Positions 1 to 12,743 of a DNA stretch of 64,000 nt are shown here, piece by piece; position 1 is the stretch's first letter; each line of letters opens with the position of its first letter. Source of the stretch: Topomyia yanbarensis (taxonomy: Eukaryota; Arthropoda; Insecta; Diptera; Culicidae); contig NC_080671.1 of NCBI RefSeq assembly GCF_030247195.1, positions 69,005,412 to 69,069,411 on the forward strand, in the 5' to 3' direction. The notes under the pieces were generated by a model. That model was not told the DNA's origin and did no database searches. It was given only the letters and a program-made list of their open reading frames with translations. The position numbers and the translations under genes are program-made.

Positions 1-168
1 TCTCTACAAAGCGTGAATAAGACCTAGAGCTGTATTTACCTAGATTAAGCAAATATTAAATTTGAGCACACGAAGCTTACAGGTTTCATTTCGGAATTCA
101 TGGATTTTTGGACAATACAAAAGAGATGTTTCAATAAATTAATTTACTAAACTAGCCGGAATCTTATC

Positions 169-196
169 TAAAGTTGTGAACTAGTTCACAACTTTA
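169..196. repeat. 28-bp perfect palindrome
   Basis: The core AAGTTGTGAACTAGTTCACA continues symmetrically to give a 28-bp perfect dyad with no spacer. It lies in the non-tandem leading part of the element. Confidence 0.85.
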
Positions 197-302
197 TGAA
201 CATTAGTCATAAAACTAAAGGTTGACTCATGATTTTTTTCATAGTTATAGGAACAATAGTTCACAAAATCAAAATATTCTGGCTATTTTTTCGTGAACTA
301 TT

Positions 303-960
303 TCACGAAATTCGGAATTTTATTCATGAATCCATTCAATCCTCATGAACTAATTCATGATTCCTAATATATTAGTCACGACGAATCCGTGCTCGTGAAA
401 TGGTTCACAAAATCATCAAATATTATTCATGCACTCGTGAACTGGTTCATGATTCCTAATATATTAGTTACGATCCTATATCCATGCTCGTAAAATAGTT
501 CACGACATCATGAAATATTATTCATGTATTCGTGAACAGCTTCATGATACCTAGTATAATAGTCACAACTTACCATTCGTTTTCGTGAAATAGTTCACGA
601 AATAATAAAATATTATTCATGTATTCGTGAACTTATTCATGATTCCTAACATACTAGTCACGATCCAATATCCGTACTCGTGAAATAGTTCACGAAATCA
701 TGAAAGATTGTTCATGTATTCGTGAACTGGTTCATGATTCCTAATATATTAGTTACGATCCAATATCCGCGCTCGGGAAATAGTTCACGAAATCATGAAA
801 CATTATTCATATATTTGTGTACTGGTTCATGATACCAAGTTTAATAGTCACAACTTATCATTCGTTTTCGTGAAAAAGTTCACGAAATCATAAAATATTA
901 TTCATGTATTGGTGAACTGGTTCATGATTCCTAGTACATGTTATACGATCTATCTAGTAG
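303..960. repeat. 95-bp tandem repeat with three-unit higher-order pattern
   Basis: The string GTTCAC recurs at 403, 498, 593, 688, 783 and 878, a spacing of exactly 95 bp each time. Two unit types alternate in the order A-A-B-A-A-B. A units carry a GATCCAATATCC-like stretch before the dyad, and B units carry AACTTACCATTCG. This gives a higher-order period of 285 bp. Each unit contains a GTGAA...TTCAC dyad and a second one around GTGAACTGGTTCATGA. Confidence 0.85.
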
Positions 961-1419
961 ATATTTGCGTGATTGTGATATTTAGAAGATATCCGTAATC
1001 ATTTACAATTCCATGCAACATGGTAATGAAATTTTTACGTGAACTCTATCACAAAAGTTGGAGTATTGTTCATGGAATCATTTTTGTTCCATGCACTTTT
1101 TTATGAAATACCCAATAATAGATATACTAGCGACCAGTAATAGGTACGAGCAGTAGATATAAAAAAGCTATTAGAACCTCGAACATCGTTATTTATTTGA
1201 TAAGGTTCATTATGATGTCCGGACAGAAAACGGAAAGTACACTGAGAACCCAAAATAGTGTTCGTGATATAGTTCAGAGAACCAGATATCGCGAATGAGT
1301 TTTATTAAAATGATCCAGTTCATATTGTCACGTTATTCCAAATAAAAAACCCATTAGTAACCAAAAAGTAATAGATCACGATAAGGCGAAGAGAATTTAC
1401 AAATATCATGATAAAACTG

Positions 1420-1900
1420 CTGATATCATGAACATTAGTTACATTACTCTTTGAAAGTAAGCTCTAAAATAAAATATCATGATAACATGAACAGAAATTA
1501 TAAAAATCGTGACTATGATCCTGAAATCATGAACACAAATCACACAACTAGTGACAAAAATATCTAAAATCGTGACCAAGATCCTGAAATCATGAACATG
1601 AATTGATCTATTCATGATTAAAATATCACGATAACATGAACAGAAGTTACAAAAATCGCGACTAAGATCCTGAAATCATGAACTTAAATCACACAACTCT
1701 TGCCAAAAATATTTAAAATCGTGACAAAAATCCTCAAATCATGAACATGAAACACTACTCATGTCTAAAATATCACGATACCGTGAATGGAAATTACGAA
1801 CATCGCGACTAAGATATTGAAATCATGAAGTTTAATCCTGCTAACGTCATAAGAAATCACAAGAATTGCGAATAAGCTCTTGAAATCATGAACAACGTTT
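1420..1900. repeat. Alternating 63/86-bp tandem repeat
   Basis: The consensus GATCCTGAAATCATGAAC recurs at about 1517, 1580, 1666, 1729, 1813 and 1876. Spacings alternate between 63 and 84-86 bp, so the true unit is a dimer of about 148 bp. The motif ATCATGAAC is shared with the 95-bp block upstream, which suggests a common origin within the same element. Confidence 0.75.
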
Positions 1901-2180
1901 GGCTGTCTACTGTGTATTCTCAAATCATGAACAAAAATCACAACAAAAACTAAACATGTCCAGGGAACAACACCAAACCCAACCAAACATTTTAATGTAA
2001 CGCCATGTATATATTCGGGGCGAACTGGTTTTTAGAAAACTCTAATAGTTTCATGAATACGAGGTTTATTATTCATAATTTCAGGAACTTGGTCACGGTT
2101 TTCGTAAACCGTTCAATTCACAAAATTGTGACCTTTTGTTCATGAATTTATGAACGGATTTCAGTCCGTGTCGGACTGTT

Positions 2181-2942
2181 CACTAATCGAAAGGAAATCC
2201 CCTGATTACTGTTATCTTGCAATTGACGTAAATTTTGTTAAATGTCACCAGAGCTTTAAAAATCCCTGCGTGAACTTGAAAGAGAACCGAAATTCAATTC
2301 CTGCCCGCCGCGATGAATGAAATGTTTGATTTATTTCCTTCGTCATTCATTCTCCGGACATAGCGTAGGGATTATTGAGCGAAAATGCACTAGACATAGA
2401 TTACGCATCTCACTAATGCTCGAACTGTCCATATAATAACAAATGAATGCTTTGGTCGGTGAAGGAATTTATATTTCCTCTGCACTCAAACATTCGATTC
2501 TGCATGAAATTTCAGTCAGTTGGAAAGTTGAATGACCGAGGCGTTGAATCTGAATGTCAGTTTCGATAAGCGGAAATAGTTAACTGATTTTGAAATTTTG
2601 AAGCACTGAATGTAACATTGATGACACCACTAGAATTACTCGAATCTATAAATATGGGTGAGCTAAATAATTTTAGCGTCACACTTGCTTCCGACAACTC
2701 AAAGAAAACACATCGCACTTGCTTCTCCTGTGCCAAAGGGATTTTCTTTCAGATTTCTATGTTTTTTAATCATTGTAATTTATCCGATTTCTGTGAACCT
2801 TTTGCAAAAATTTTTGTCAGCGGCAGTTTTTGTGATGCGAAGATGCTTGCAGTTACACTTTCTAAGTCAATTCAAACAATCTGCTCAGTTATTGGTAAGT
2901 TTTTAATTGGCTCAAGTTTTTTTACAAGACTGGAATAGATGC
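2181..2942. other. No recognisable feature
   Basis: Unique-looking, moderately AT-rich sequence. A 106-residue open frame at 2618-2938 (+) has no domain I recognise, and its composition resembles chance coding. I see nothing else. Confidence 0.5.
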
Positions 2943-3211
2943 ATGACTTCTTGAAGAAAGCTTTAATGCTTTTTGATTACAGGATTGCAGGTTTGTTTTA
3001 CTGAAATTTAGGAAACAATTTCAATCAACGTTGTTCCACCTACCGTTGAATGCTGTGCGGATAACGAAGACGTAATGTGTTTTCGAAAATGCCGTTTTTT
3101 TTCAAACCGATTTGAGAGGATCAGAGCGATATTCCGAAAGCACTCGTTCTGAGTGCATAGAAAAGATAGAAGAGGTGCTCTTGAGGCTTCTTAGATTAGC
3201 TGATTCTTTTT
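2943..3211 (+). repeat. 269-bp inverted repeat, left arm
   Basis: This arm is the exact reverse complement, at equal length, of 4428-4696. I compared it by eye across the length and found no mismatch. It is flanked by ordinary sequence on both sides. Confidence 0.9.
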
Positions 3212-5494
<2,283 letters not shown>

Positions 5495-5680
5495 GACACA
5501 TTCGGCTGAACGACACTCGGCATAATGATGGCATAAATGGATTAATGGCCTTCGGCCTAGTGACGTTTATCCCTCAGCCTATTATTCTTTCCTACTTCCT
5601 CTCTTTAACACCTTTATGCCAATTTCGGCCTAATGTTCTTCGGTCTAACAGCTTTCGGCAAAACGGTCTTAGGGCATTGT
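5495..5680. repeat. Degenerate TTCGGCCTAATG-type minisatellite
   Basis: Variants of TTCGGCCTAATG, CTTCGGCCTAGTG, TTTCGGCCTAATG, TTCTTCGGTCTAAC and CTTTCGGCAAAACG recur at roughly 12-15 bp intervals, with eroded spacers between clusters. The array is old and diverged. Confidence 0.6.
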
Positions 5681-6449
5681 TACTCTCTCACGAGCAATCG
5701 TACTACACGTCACATCCGGTGTAAGTTTATCATTTGACATTTTTTTTGTTTGAATTGGTCAAACGTTTTAGGAACGTACAATCCGCTAAAGCTTATCTGC
5801 CAAAAAAAAAACAAAATTCCCACTCAACCTACATGCTTAGCCGAGTCCTCCCGGGCGCCACTTATCACAAAAACAGCTTAACAAACATACTTGAGCCTTC
5901 AGCATGAGGTACGCATACAAAAAAGCACACTTTGGTAGGGACGATGATTTTTCCTCCCTCGTCGTGATGTCACGGAATTGATGCCGAAAAAATGCCACTT
6001 CAGTTCAAGTGGTACGACGGCGGCAGGTCCGGCTGGTGGGACGTTGTACACGCATTTACATAGCAACAACAGCGAAAGGAAAAAGTTTTGACGCTTTCTG
6101 TGCTTTGCGCCTACTCCTGTGCCTGGCAAGCACGGAAGGGAGCGCTAAATGTCGTGGTAAGCTACATTATTTGACAGATGAGTGATGAAAGTTTGGCACA
6201 GCGTGTTCGATAGAATGAAAATGTAGTTGAAGAGGCGAAGTTGGTTTTGATTTTATAATTTTTAAGGTAACTGTCGAGAGTGCGTGAATCTTGAAATAAT
6301 CGTATTTCTTGTACCGGTTCGGATGGAAGTTAATTTTGAAACGACCTTCATCGATAAAGGGGTTAGGAACGACAAAATGAAGGTGAGTAGAGGGAATGCT
6401 TAGGTGAATAAAAGAGATAATAACTACTAGAGGGAGCAACGCGCTACTA
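5681..6449. other. No recognisable feature
   Basis: Mixed-composition sequence up to the truncated 5' end of the retrotransposon that follows. I recognise no frame, and no promoter can be argued for. Confidence 0.45.
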
Positions 6450-6454
6450 TCTCC

Positions 6455-7546
6455 ATGTATTCACGGACTGAAACATGGGATCCCGCTCTAGCATATTGTA
6501 TCCCACTATCAATCAATCGGAGATGCTCTGAACTGAAGGAATACATAAGTAGTACAAATCTTCATATTGTGAATGTGGGAAACAGACCAACTTTTGCGAG
6601 GTCTGGAAGGGAGGAGGTGTTAGACATAACACTTTGCTCTGATAGAATTTCGTATGAACTGGGAAATTGGCAGGTTCCAAATGAAACTGAACCGTCTATA
6701 TCAGATTATAAATATATATTTTTCGATCATTTTGATGTCACCTTCAATGTGGTAACATACCGTTATCCTACATCTACAAACTTGGACCTCTTATTGGAAA
6801 ATTTGGCGACTAAATTTCATGGATATTTTCCAACAATTAGTCAACTAAACGACTTAGATGACGTCGTGGATACGACAAACTCATTCATAGTAGCATCCTA
6901 CGAAGAAGCTTGTCCACTTCGTACTGTTAAAACGACTAAGGAAACCCTATGGCGGAGGGCTGAGCTTGAAAGAATGAAGAAGGATTGGAACTGGCGTCAG
7001 CGTGATGATTCCAGGGCTTTCAGGTCAGCTCGTAGTGCATATAAGAAATGTCTTAGATCTGCAGAACGGGCTGGCTGGCAAAGCCTATGCACTAATGTCT
7101 CTAGTCTGAACGAGGCTAGCAGATTAAATAAAATTCTCTCCAAATCGAATGATTTTCAGATGAACTCCTTAAAAACCAGAGATGGTGTTTATGTGACGGA
7201 CGAAAAAGATGTTCTCAATTGTCTCTTCGAAACACACTTTCCAGGTTGTATCGATCCGGAGTTGAACAATGTTCACAGATCTCATTCTGGTGATTCGGAC
7301 TCGTGGGCGTTAGCACGCACATTGGTTTCCACTGAATCGGTCAAGTAGGCAGTTGACAGCTTTGCTCCACACAAATCACCAGGAAAAGATGGAATACTTC
7401 CCGTGCGACAGCAAAAGGGATTTGATATTCTCAAACATGACTTGAAAAAGATGATGCTTTCCAGTCTTGCTACCGGTTATATCCCGAAAGCATGGCGAGA
7501 AATAACTGATAGATTTATTCCCAAAGGGGGGGCACTCAAGCTATGA
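6455..7546 (+). pseudogene. ORF2 part 1: endonuclease C-terminus and N-terminal reverse transcriptase
   Basis: One frame runs from 6455 with a TAG at 7346, then continues in the same frame to a TGA at 7544. The first part contains the block LHIVNVGNRPTF and then EEVLDITLCSDRIS, the C-terminal half of an apurinic-type endonuclease (the D of VLDITL is a conserved position). After the TAG the frame reads AVDSFAPHKSPGKDGI, the start of the RT fingers, and IPKAWREITDRFIPK, the next RT block. The TAG falls in VK-stop-AVDSF, where related elements have a tryptophan, so it is probably a TGG-to-TAG change. A run of seven G at about 7526-7532 marks the frameshift that follows. Clade assignment is from memory of family motifs and is uncertain between LOA and I. 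Confidence 0.75.
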
Positions 7547-8280
7547 AGAAGCCAAGAGTTTTAGGCCTATCAGCTTAAGTTCTTTTCTTCTGAAAGCTTT
7601 GGAACGGATAATCTATCATCACAACATGAACTTCCGCGATCTACTTTCGGGCCTGGCCGGCGCTGGTATTGATCAATAAACACTTTAGGATTACCAGGAG
7701 TTGCACATTGAAAGATGTTTCGCTACTCCCAAGCATAATTATCTACTTATTCTCTGTGCAACTTCAGCTAGTCCAGATCGATAACGGAGTAGCAGCCAGG
7801 GGTGGTCGCGGTTTAGTTAAATATCCACTGCACAAAATGCAACATTCATATTAGTGTGGGAAATCTACGATCACTCTGCTTCACGATGTTGTTTACAACA
7901 TTGAGAAAGCCTTCTCGCTCAAGCAATCTAGCTTGGGTGTGTTCCTAGATATTGCAGGTGCTTTTGACAATGTGTCCTTCCAGTCTATTCTGGAAGCGAC
8001 ACACGGTCATGGGATACCTGCATGTATCTTGGGTTGGATAGATGCAATGCTTAGTAACCGCATTCTTTGCTCGTCACTGCGACAGGCTGAGATACGGAAG
8101 TTGAGTATTTGCGGTTGTCCTCAGAGTGGCGTTCTGTCACCTTCGTTATGGAACTGGGTTGCCGAAGGCTTTTTGAAGAAACTCAATGAGCTTGGATTTC
8201 CAACCTACGGGTTTGCTGACGTTTACCAAATACTAAATACTGAACTTTGCATCGGAACAATCTTTGACTTAATGCAATAA
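7547..8280 (+). pseudogene. ORF2 part 2: reverse transcriptase core
   Basis: After the G-run frameshift the sequence reads EEAKSFRPISLSSFLLKALE, the RT block 2 with the RPISL signature. A diverged stretch follows, and the frame resumes near 7858 with GKST..LHDVV. Motif A is LDIAGAFDNV (the aspartate is present). Motif B is CPQSGVLSP. Motif C, normally Y/F-A-D-D, reads F-A-D-V, so the second catalytic aspartate is lost. A short RT tail follows to the stop at 8278. The mutated active site rules out activity even apart from the frameshifts. Confidence 0.8.
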
Positions 8281-8972
8281 GCATTAAGGGTTATCGAACA
8301 GTGATGTCGATAAGTTAAATTATCAGCTAACCCAAGTAAAACTTCAATGGTTCTTTTCACGCAGAAGCGAGTAACAACCGGCGTTCGTCCCTTGCAGTTC
8401 TTTGATTCTGAGCTACTGTGTGAAATGTGTCAAATACGTTGGAGTTATATTGGATTCCAAACTGAATTGGTCTGCTCTCATTGAGCTCAGATATAAGAAA
8501 GCATGCATGGCCTTCGGGCAGTGCAGACGAACTTTTGAAAAGACCTGGGTCTCAAACCTAAATACATCTATTTAAACGACAATTGTACGTCCAATACTGT
8601 CATATGGATGTCTTGTGTGGTGGCAGAGGGGAGAGGTGATGACAGTCCAGTCAAAACTAAACCTTCTGCAAAGAATGGCGCTCATGACGTGGTGCTTTCA
8701 CCACAACTCCGACTGCTGCTCTTGATGAGGCACTTCTAAATATCCAACCATTACACATATTCCTCAAACAAGAAACACGATCATGTGCATACAGACTGCA
8801 GGTTACTGGGCTTTGGAACAGTAACCATGTTGATCTTGCTACCAGTCATACGCGATTATGCGATATTACACTCACACGTAGTTTTTCTTACAGGACATTC
8901 CATGTGAAGATTCCCTCCCGAGAGGAGTAGTTGTCTGGTTATATGGAAAGACAACAACAAACGCAATAGGTT
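8281..8972 (+). pseudogene. ORF2 part 3: decayed RT thumb/connection region
   Basis: No long frame survives. Conceptual fragments in several frames still fit the linker between RT and RNase H of this element class, for example YVGVILDSKLNWSA near 8430-8480 and YGCLVWWQRGE near 8600-8640. Many single-base frameshifts are needed to follow it. It is called by position and by these fragments. Confidence 0.6.
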
Positions 8973-9485
8973 TGTTACACTGACGGTTCTCTGATAGAGG
9001 GACGTGCTGGTGCCGGTGTCTATTGTCGTGAAATGAGATTGGAACAATCTCTCTCACTAGGTAGATACTGTACTGTATTCCAAGCAGAAATCTTTGCGAT
9101 TATGTGCAGGGTACAATCGGCCCTTCAACTGAGCTTGTCCGGCAAAGTTATAAACTTCTGCTCCGATAGTCAGGCTGCAATCAAGGCCCTTAGCTCAGAT
9201 AAATTACGGTCCAAGCTAGTGATGGCGTACCGAACCCAAATCGAAGAACTAAGCATTGTCAACACTATCTACCTTGTCTGGGTGCTCGGACATTCCGGTA
9301 TTACTGGAAATGAATGGGCTGACGAATTGGCCAGGGCGGGTTCGGCGATTGACTTCGTTGGTCCTGAGCCCGCCCTGCCAATTTCGACAAGTTGGATGAG
9401 GGAAAAATACGGTCCGGGGCTTCGTCGGAGCACCGTAATTATTGGAGAAATCTACAAACGTGTAACCAAACAAAGGCGTTTTTAG
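8973..9485 (+). pseudogene. ORF2 part 4: RNase H domain
   Basis: A single open frame starts at CYTDGS (8973) and runs to the stop at 9483. It contains the four RNase H metal-binding positions in order: Asp in YTDGS, Glu in FQAEIFAI, Asp in FCSDSQAA and Asp in NEWADELAR, with the HSGITGN block just before the last. The domain would degrade the RNA strand of RNA-DNA hybrids during reverse transcription. The catalytic tetrad is intact although the RT upstream is dead. There is no proper start codon context, so it would not be made as a separate protein. Confidence 0.85.
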
Positions 9486-9799
9486 AACAACCGTGCCCAA
9501 TGATTTCGAAAAATCTTCTACATTTTTCGAAGCTCCACTGCGGCATGCTGACCAGGTCTTTAACCAGCCACTGCAAACTCAATTATCACATGGCAACTAT
9601 TCAGCGTGCTGAGTCTTTTTTATGTGATCTTTGTGAATCCGACTACGGAACCTCATATCATCTGATATTCAACAGTCGAGCAGTAGCGCAATTGCGATTT
9701 CGAGTTTTCGTTCGTCCTTACATAGACGACGCCATGTTTGGACGACTGAAACTCAGAGGCATACTAAAGTTTCTTATCCAATGTGGTAAAGAGCTTTAG
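9486..9799 (+). pseudogene. ORF2 part 5: C-terminal Cys/His region
   Basis: The frame shifts by one base near 9480. The sequence then reads LLHFSKLHCGMLTRSLTSHC..., FLCDLCESDYGTSYHLIF and RFRVFVRPYID. This is the C-terminal domain of the same element class, with the usual C-x2-C-x8-H-x4-C finger. The last cysteine is replaced by serine (HLIFNS). It ends at a TAG at 9797-9799. Confidence 0.75.
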
Positions 9800-9990
9800 G
9801 CTTACTCGCAGGCGAGTTGAACTACATGTGAGATTGTTTTTGTACTGTTATTTTTCCCACGCTTCCCATTCTACTTCCCCACATCTCCTTCTCCTTTCCT
9901 TTCGCTCAGGGAATGATGAAAACACATGGCAAGGCAAAAATCCCCGACGATCTTCCGTAGAGGCGCCCCAACCTAAAAACATGAAAAAAT

Positions 9991-10356
9991 TCGATATAGA
10001 AACAAAATGGCGGCCACTTCAAAATAAAATATCGTTGTTTCGCATGATTTTTCCGGCTGTAAAAAATCGTTGATTATCAAAATGTTGCGATTTTGTAGAT
10101 TACAGCGCCCGAGAATGTTGTCTTCTTTAGGCGGGCAAAACCCGAAGTTGATTGGTTGAATGGTTCAAAAACGTAAATGCCCGCAGATTCGACAAATCTT
10201 GTTCCGAGAAAGCCGCCATCTTGGACGGAATTTTTGACACCTTACACTCGAAAATTTTTATTATATAGATGAAACCCTAATAAACATTTCGCAGAATAGC
10301 GCACATGTCTAAGTCATTTTACTGCTTAAAAAATTAATTAGCATTAGGTACAATTA
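9991..10356. other. No certain feature; ATGGCGGCC-rich tract
   Basis: Contains ATGGCGGCC at 10007 and CCGCCATCTTGG at about 10213. The two are roughly inverted and could be ends of an eroded element, but I could not define termini or a target duplication. Confidence 0.3.
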
Positions 10357-10363
10357 TATAAGA

Positions 10364-11071
10364 TAGGGTTACCAACCGTCCTTATTTTAAAGGACATGTC
10401 CTTAGTTTCGATGATTTGGGAAAGGGTCCTTAATTTTACTTCAAATGTCCTTAGTTTTAATCCCAATCCATGTTATATTTGAAATCAATTAGATTAAATT
10501 CACTCAAGCGAATGAAACATTTGACTCGCCATTTTAGTTGTTCACTTCCTTATAGTCTTCTGATTTATTATGTTCAGATTAATGATTCAAAAACATTGAT
10601 TAATTTTATTGCTTGAAGAAAAGTTACAAACTAATACTTTTCATGTTTCTCATCTTGTTGAGCGCTGACGGAAAAAAAAGATTTGCCCTCTAATTCGAAC
10701 CATCGAGTTTTAAACAGCTATCACTTCCTAGCACAGTCGGAAAAATTCTTGTTACTTCATGGGTTTTAATCAATAAGTTCTATACATAAGGAAAAACTTT
10801 GATTTTTGGAAATGAAAATTTAAAAAAATAGGATTTCTCGTACTAATATACATACAAATTTCAAATTTAACACGGGATGCCTCGACCTAAAATTCTGCAT
10901 AGTTTCTTAGGACCCCAGAAGAACAAAAAAGCGCTGTTCTAAAAAATATTGGAAATCTTTTCTTAACACCACTCAACCAAACACATTTTAGTCAAAGATG
11001 AATAAAATTTGTTATTCTCGGTCAAAATTCAAGATGTCCTTATTTCGCTTTCAGCCCATTTGGTAACCCTA
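10364..11071 (+). mobile_element. Non-autonomous DNA transposon (TAGGGTTACCAA family), copy 1
   Basis: It starts TAGGGTTACCAA and ends TTGGTAACCCTA, a 12-bp perfect terminal inverted repeat. Subterminal repeats of TCCTTATTTT/AAATAAGGAC lie at both ends. It is bounded by the 7-bp direct repeat TATAAGA at 10357-10363 and 11072-11078. Copy 2 at 27443-28652 has the same ends in the opposite orientation and its own 7-bp duplication. The length is 708 bp with no transposase frame. The superfamily is not established: 7 bp is unusual for hAT or P (8 bp) but constant here. Confidence 0.85.
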
Positions 11072-11218
11072 TATAAGAGGATCCCCCTAATTCCGAAATG
11101 CTGTCCAATATCATGCAGAATGCAGGCAAAAGAGCTGCTTTTTGTGTATCAAATGGGGGTGGTCATTTAATCGACGTTGTATTCGTTGAAAAAGGATACA
11201 TCCAGCAGGCGCACTCTG

Positions 11219-11660
11219 TACTTGACGAATTTCGCGCCAAATCGTATTCAGAGTTGGCAGCACCCTCTCAGATTTTAATGAAACTTTCTGTACATGAGAA
11301 CTTTGTCACAAAAAGCCACTTTGCATACTTTGTTTTTCCAGAAATGATCTAGACTGTCTTTTTTTTACCATTTTTTTTCAAATGGCTATAGTCTAAGAAT
11401 GACAAATCCTACAAAAAAATTTGTAGGAGTGATTTTCACAAAGTTAGTCAAATTTTTGAATAAAAATATTGAAAAAATTCTTCATTGACTCCTACACTGG
11501 AAAAAATCGATTTTAATTTTTGATTTGGATGAAATTTTGTTCCAAGATAGATAATTATATTCCCTACCTACCGTCAAAAGTTGGGCACTTTTAAAGAACT
11601 ACTTAACTAACTACTTTTTCAAAGTACAACTTCTTGAGAATGTTTTCCCAAAGTTTTATA
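11219..11660 (-). mobile_element. 3' end of a non-LTR retrotransposon family, copy A
   Basis: Matches 58911-59330 in the same orientation, and 15152-15513 plus 13440-13490 in the opposite one. Shared landmarks include TTGGCAGCACCCTCT, a stretch ending TGTACATGAGAACTTTGTCA, and GACTCCTACACTG. In copies B and C this sequence lies downstream of a decayed C-terminal coding fragment, so it is the 3' untranslated region read on the minus strand. An open frame at 11098-11352 on the plus strand is therefore non-coding. Confidence 0.65.
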
Positions 11661-12582
11661 AAAATCCGAGAAATATACTGAAAGTTACAGCGCTTCCAAG
11701 CGCGCTTCGTCTACCAAGAGCAGTTGTAATTTGAAATTTTAAACTCGATTATCTTGAAATGTCGTTTTACTATAAATAGTTTTTTCGTGATCACGATTGC
11801 CGAAAAACTACTCAATTCTTATTTTTTTCAATTGATCGTAATTAATTTTTCTCGTACTTTAACGATTTCTTTTTTATTCATAAATGTTTGCTTCATGGAT
11901 AAGAATTTTTAATACAATTTTTAGAACTTAAAACAGCGATTTTTTACTTAAAACGTTCTCGAATGCAGGAAAAAGTTATTATTTATTGAACTAATCGTTA
12001 ATGTACGAGGAATACTCATATGCTAATGGATTTTTTTGAGTTTTGGGATTTTAGATGATCTATTGGTCTCCAATAGTGATCACTGCAAACCTCTTAAATG
12101 AAAAAGGGTTTCGGGGAAAAAGCCATAACTCTGCCAATTAATTAATTTATTGATGCTTGTTTATTTTACTGCTGCTTGTTTATTTTACTGAAAAATAAGC
12201 TACCAAAATATTATAAGTTTGATGTAATGAAATCATTGCTTTATTCCTTTACTTACATTCAAACTTTCTTGGCATTTTCATCACAAAAAGGTAACCCCTA
12301 ATCAAGAATCCCATTGAAAAGAGTTTATGTCGTTAAACAAATATTCCATTATTACTTTTTTTTTATTTTCTTGTTTAGTGCTGAGAAACAATCAGAGAAA
12401 GAAATAACCACCACAACCTTATGTATTTAATTTTACATAATTATTTATTTATTTTTATATATTATATTTGTCTTAAAACTATCTTCATGCTTGCTATTTT
12501 GTGATATTTCTATACAAGGAAAATATTTTTGGTTCATCTTCTGAATTAGAATACCTTTTCGTCTCTACTTTGCCCACAAGAA
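11661..12582. other. No recognisable feature
   Basis: AT-rich sequence with poly-T runs. No frame, RNA gene or transposon terminus is visible. Confidence 0.5.
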
Positions 12583-12743
12583 CCCGATCAGAATGAAATA
12601 ACAAGATTATAACAGAATACAACTTTCGTAACATATAGTGTTATAAGTTGGATTTCGTTAGTAGTTAAAATAACAGAAAATTATAACAAGTAACAACGCG
12701 AGATATAGTTTTGAAATCTTTTTGTTATGTGTTTCTGATCGGG
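12583..12743 (+). mobile_element. 161-bp MITE (CCCGATCAGAA family), copy 1
   Basis: Ends are CCCGATCAGAA and TTCTGATCGGG, an 11-bp perfect inverted repeat. The same 161-bp unit with a few substitutions is at 28113-28273. Flanking bases are AA on both sides here and AT on both sides in copy 2, so the target duplication appears to be 2 bp. Confidence 0.85.

Larger units (their letters stand above)
1..2180. repeat. Tandem-repeat-rich interspersed element, copy 1 (cut by window edge)
   Basis: The segment is full of short dyads built from GTGAAC/GTTCAC and TCATGAAC. Its parts match a shorter copy at 44080-44900: around 170-350 matches 44220-44450, and around 2020-2130 matches 44740-44850. The two are therefore copies of one dispersed element that differ mainly in how many internal tandem units they carry. 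It holds two tandem blocks, described separately. No coding frame is convincing. The family name is unknown to me. Confidence 0.75.
6450..9990 (+). mobile_element. LOA/I-type non-LTR retrotransposon relic with RNase H
   Basis: The element reads, in order: C-terminal endonuclease, reverse transcriptase, RNase H and a C-terminal Cys/His region. That order is typical of LOA and I-superfamily non-LTR elements, such as the Lian-like elements of mosquitoes. ORF1 and the endonuclease N-terminus are missing, so the copy is 5' truncated. Stops and frameshifts at about 7346, 7530, 8280 and 9485 make it dead. The 3' end is not sharply defined; coding similarity stops at 9799, and I place the end loosely near 9990. 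Confidence 0.8.

Noticed and set aside
11098..11352. 84-residue plus-strand frame
   Set aside because: It lies in sequence that is the reversed 3' UTR of a non-LTR element, as copies B and C show.
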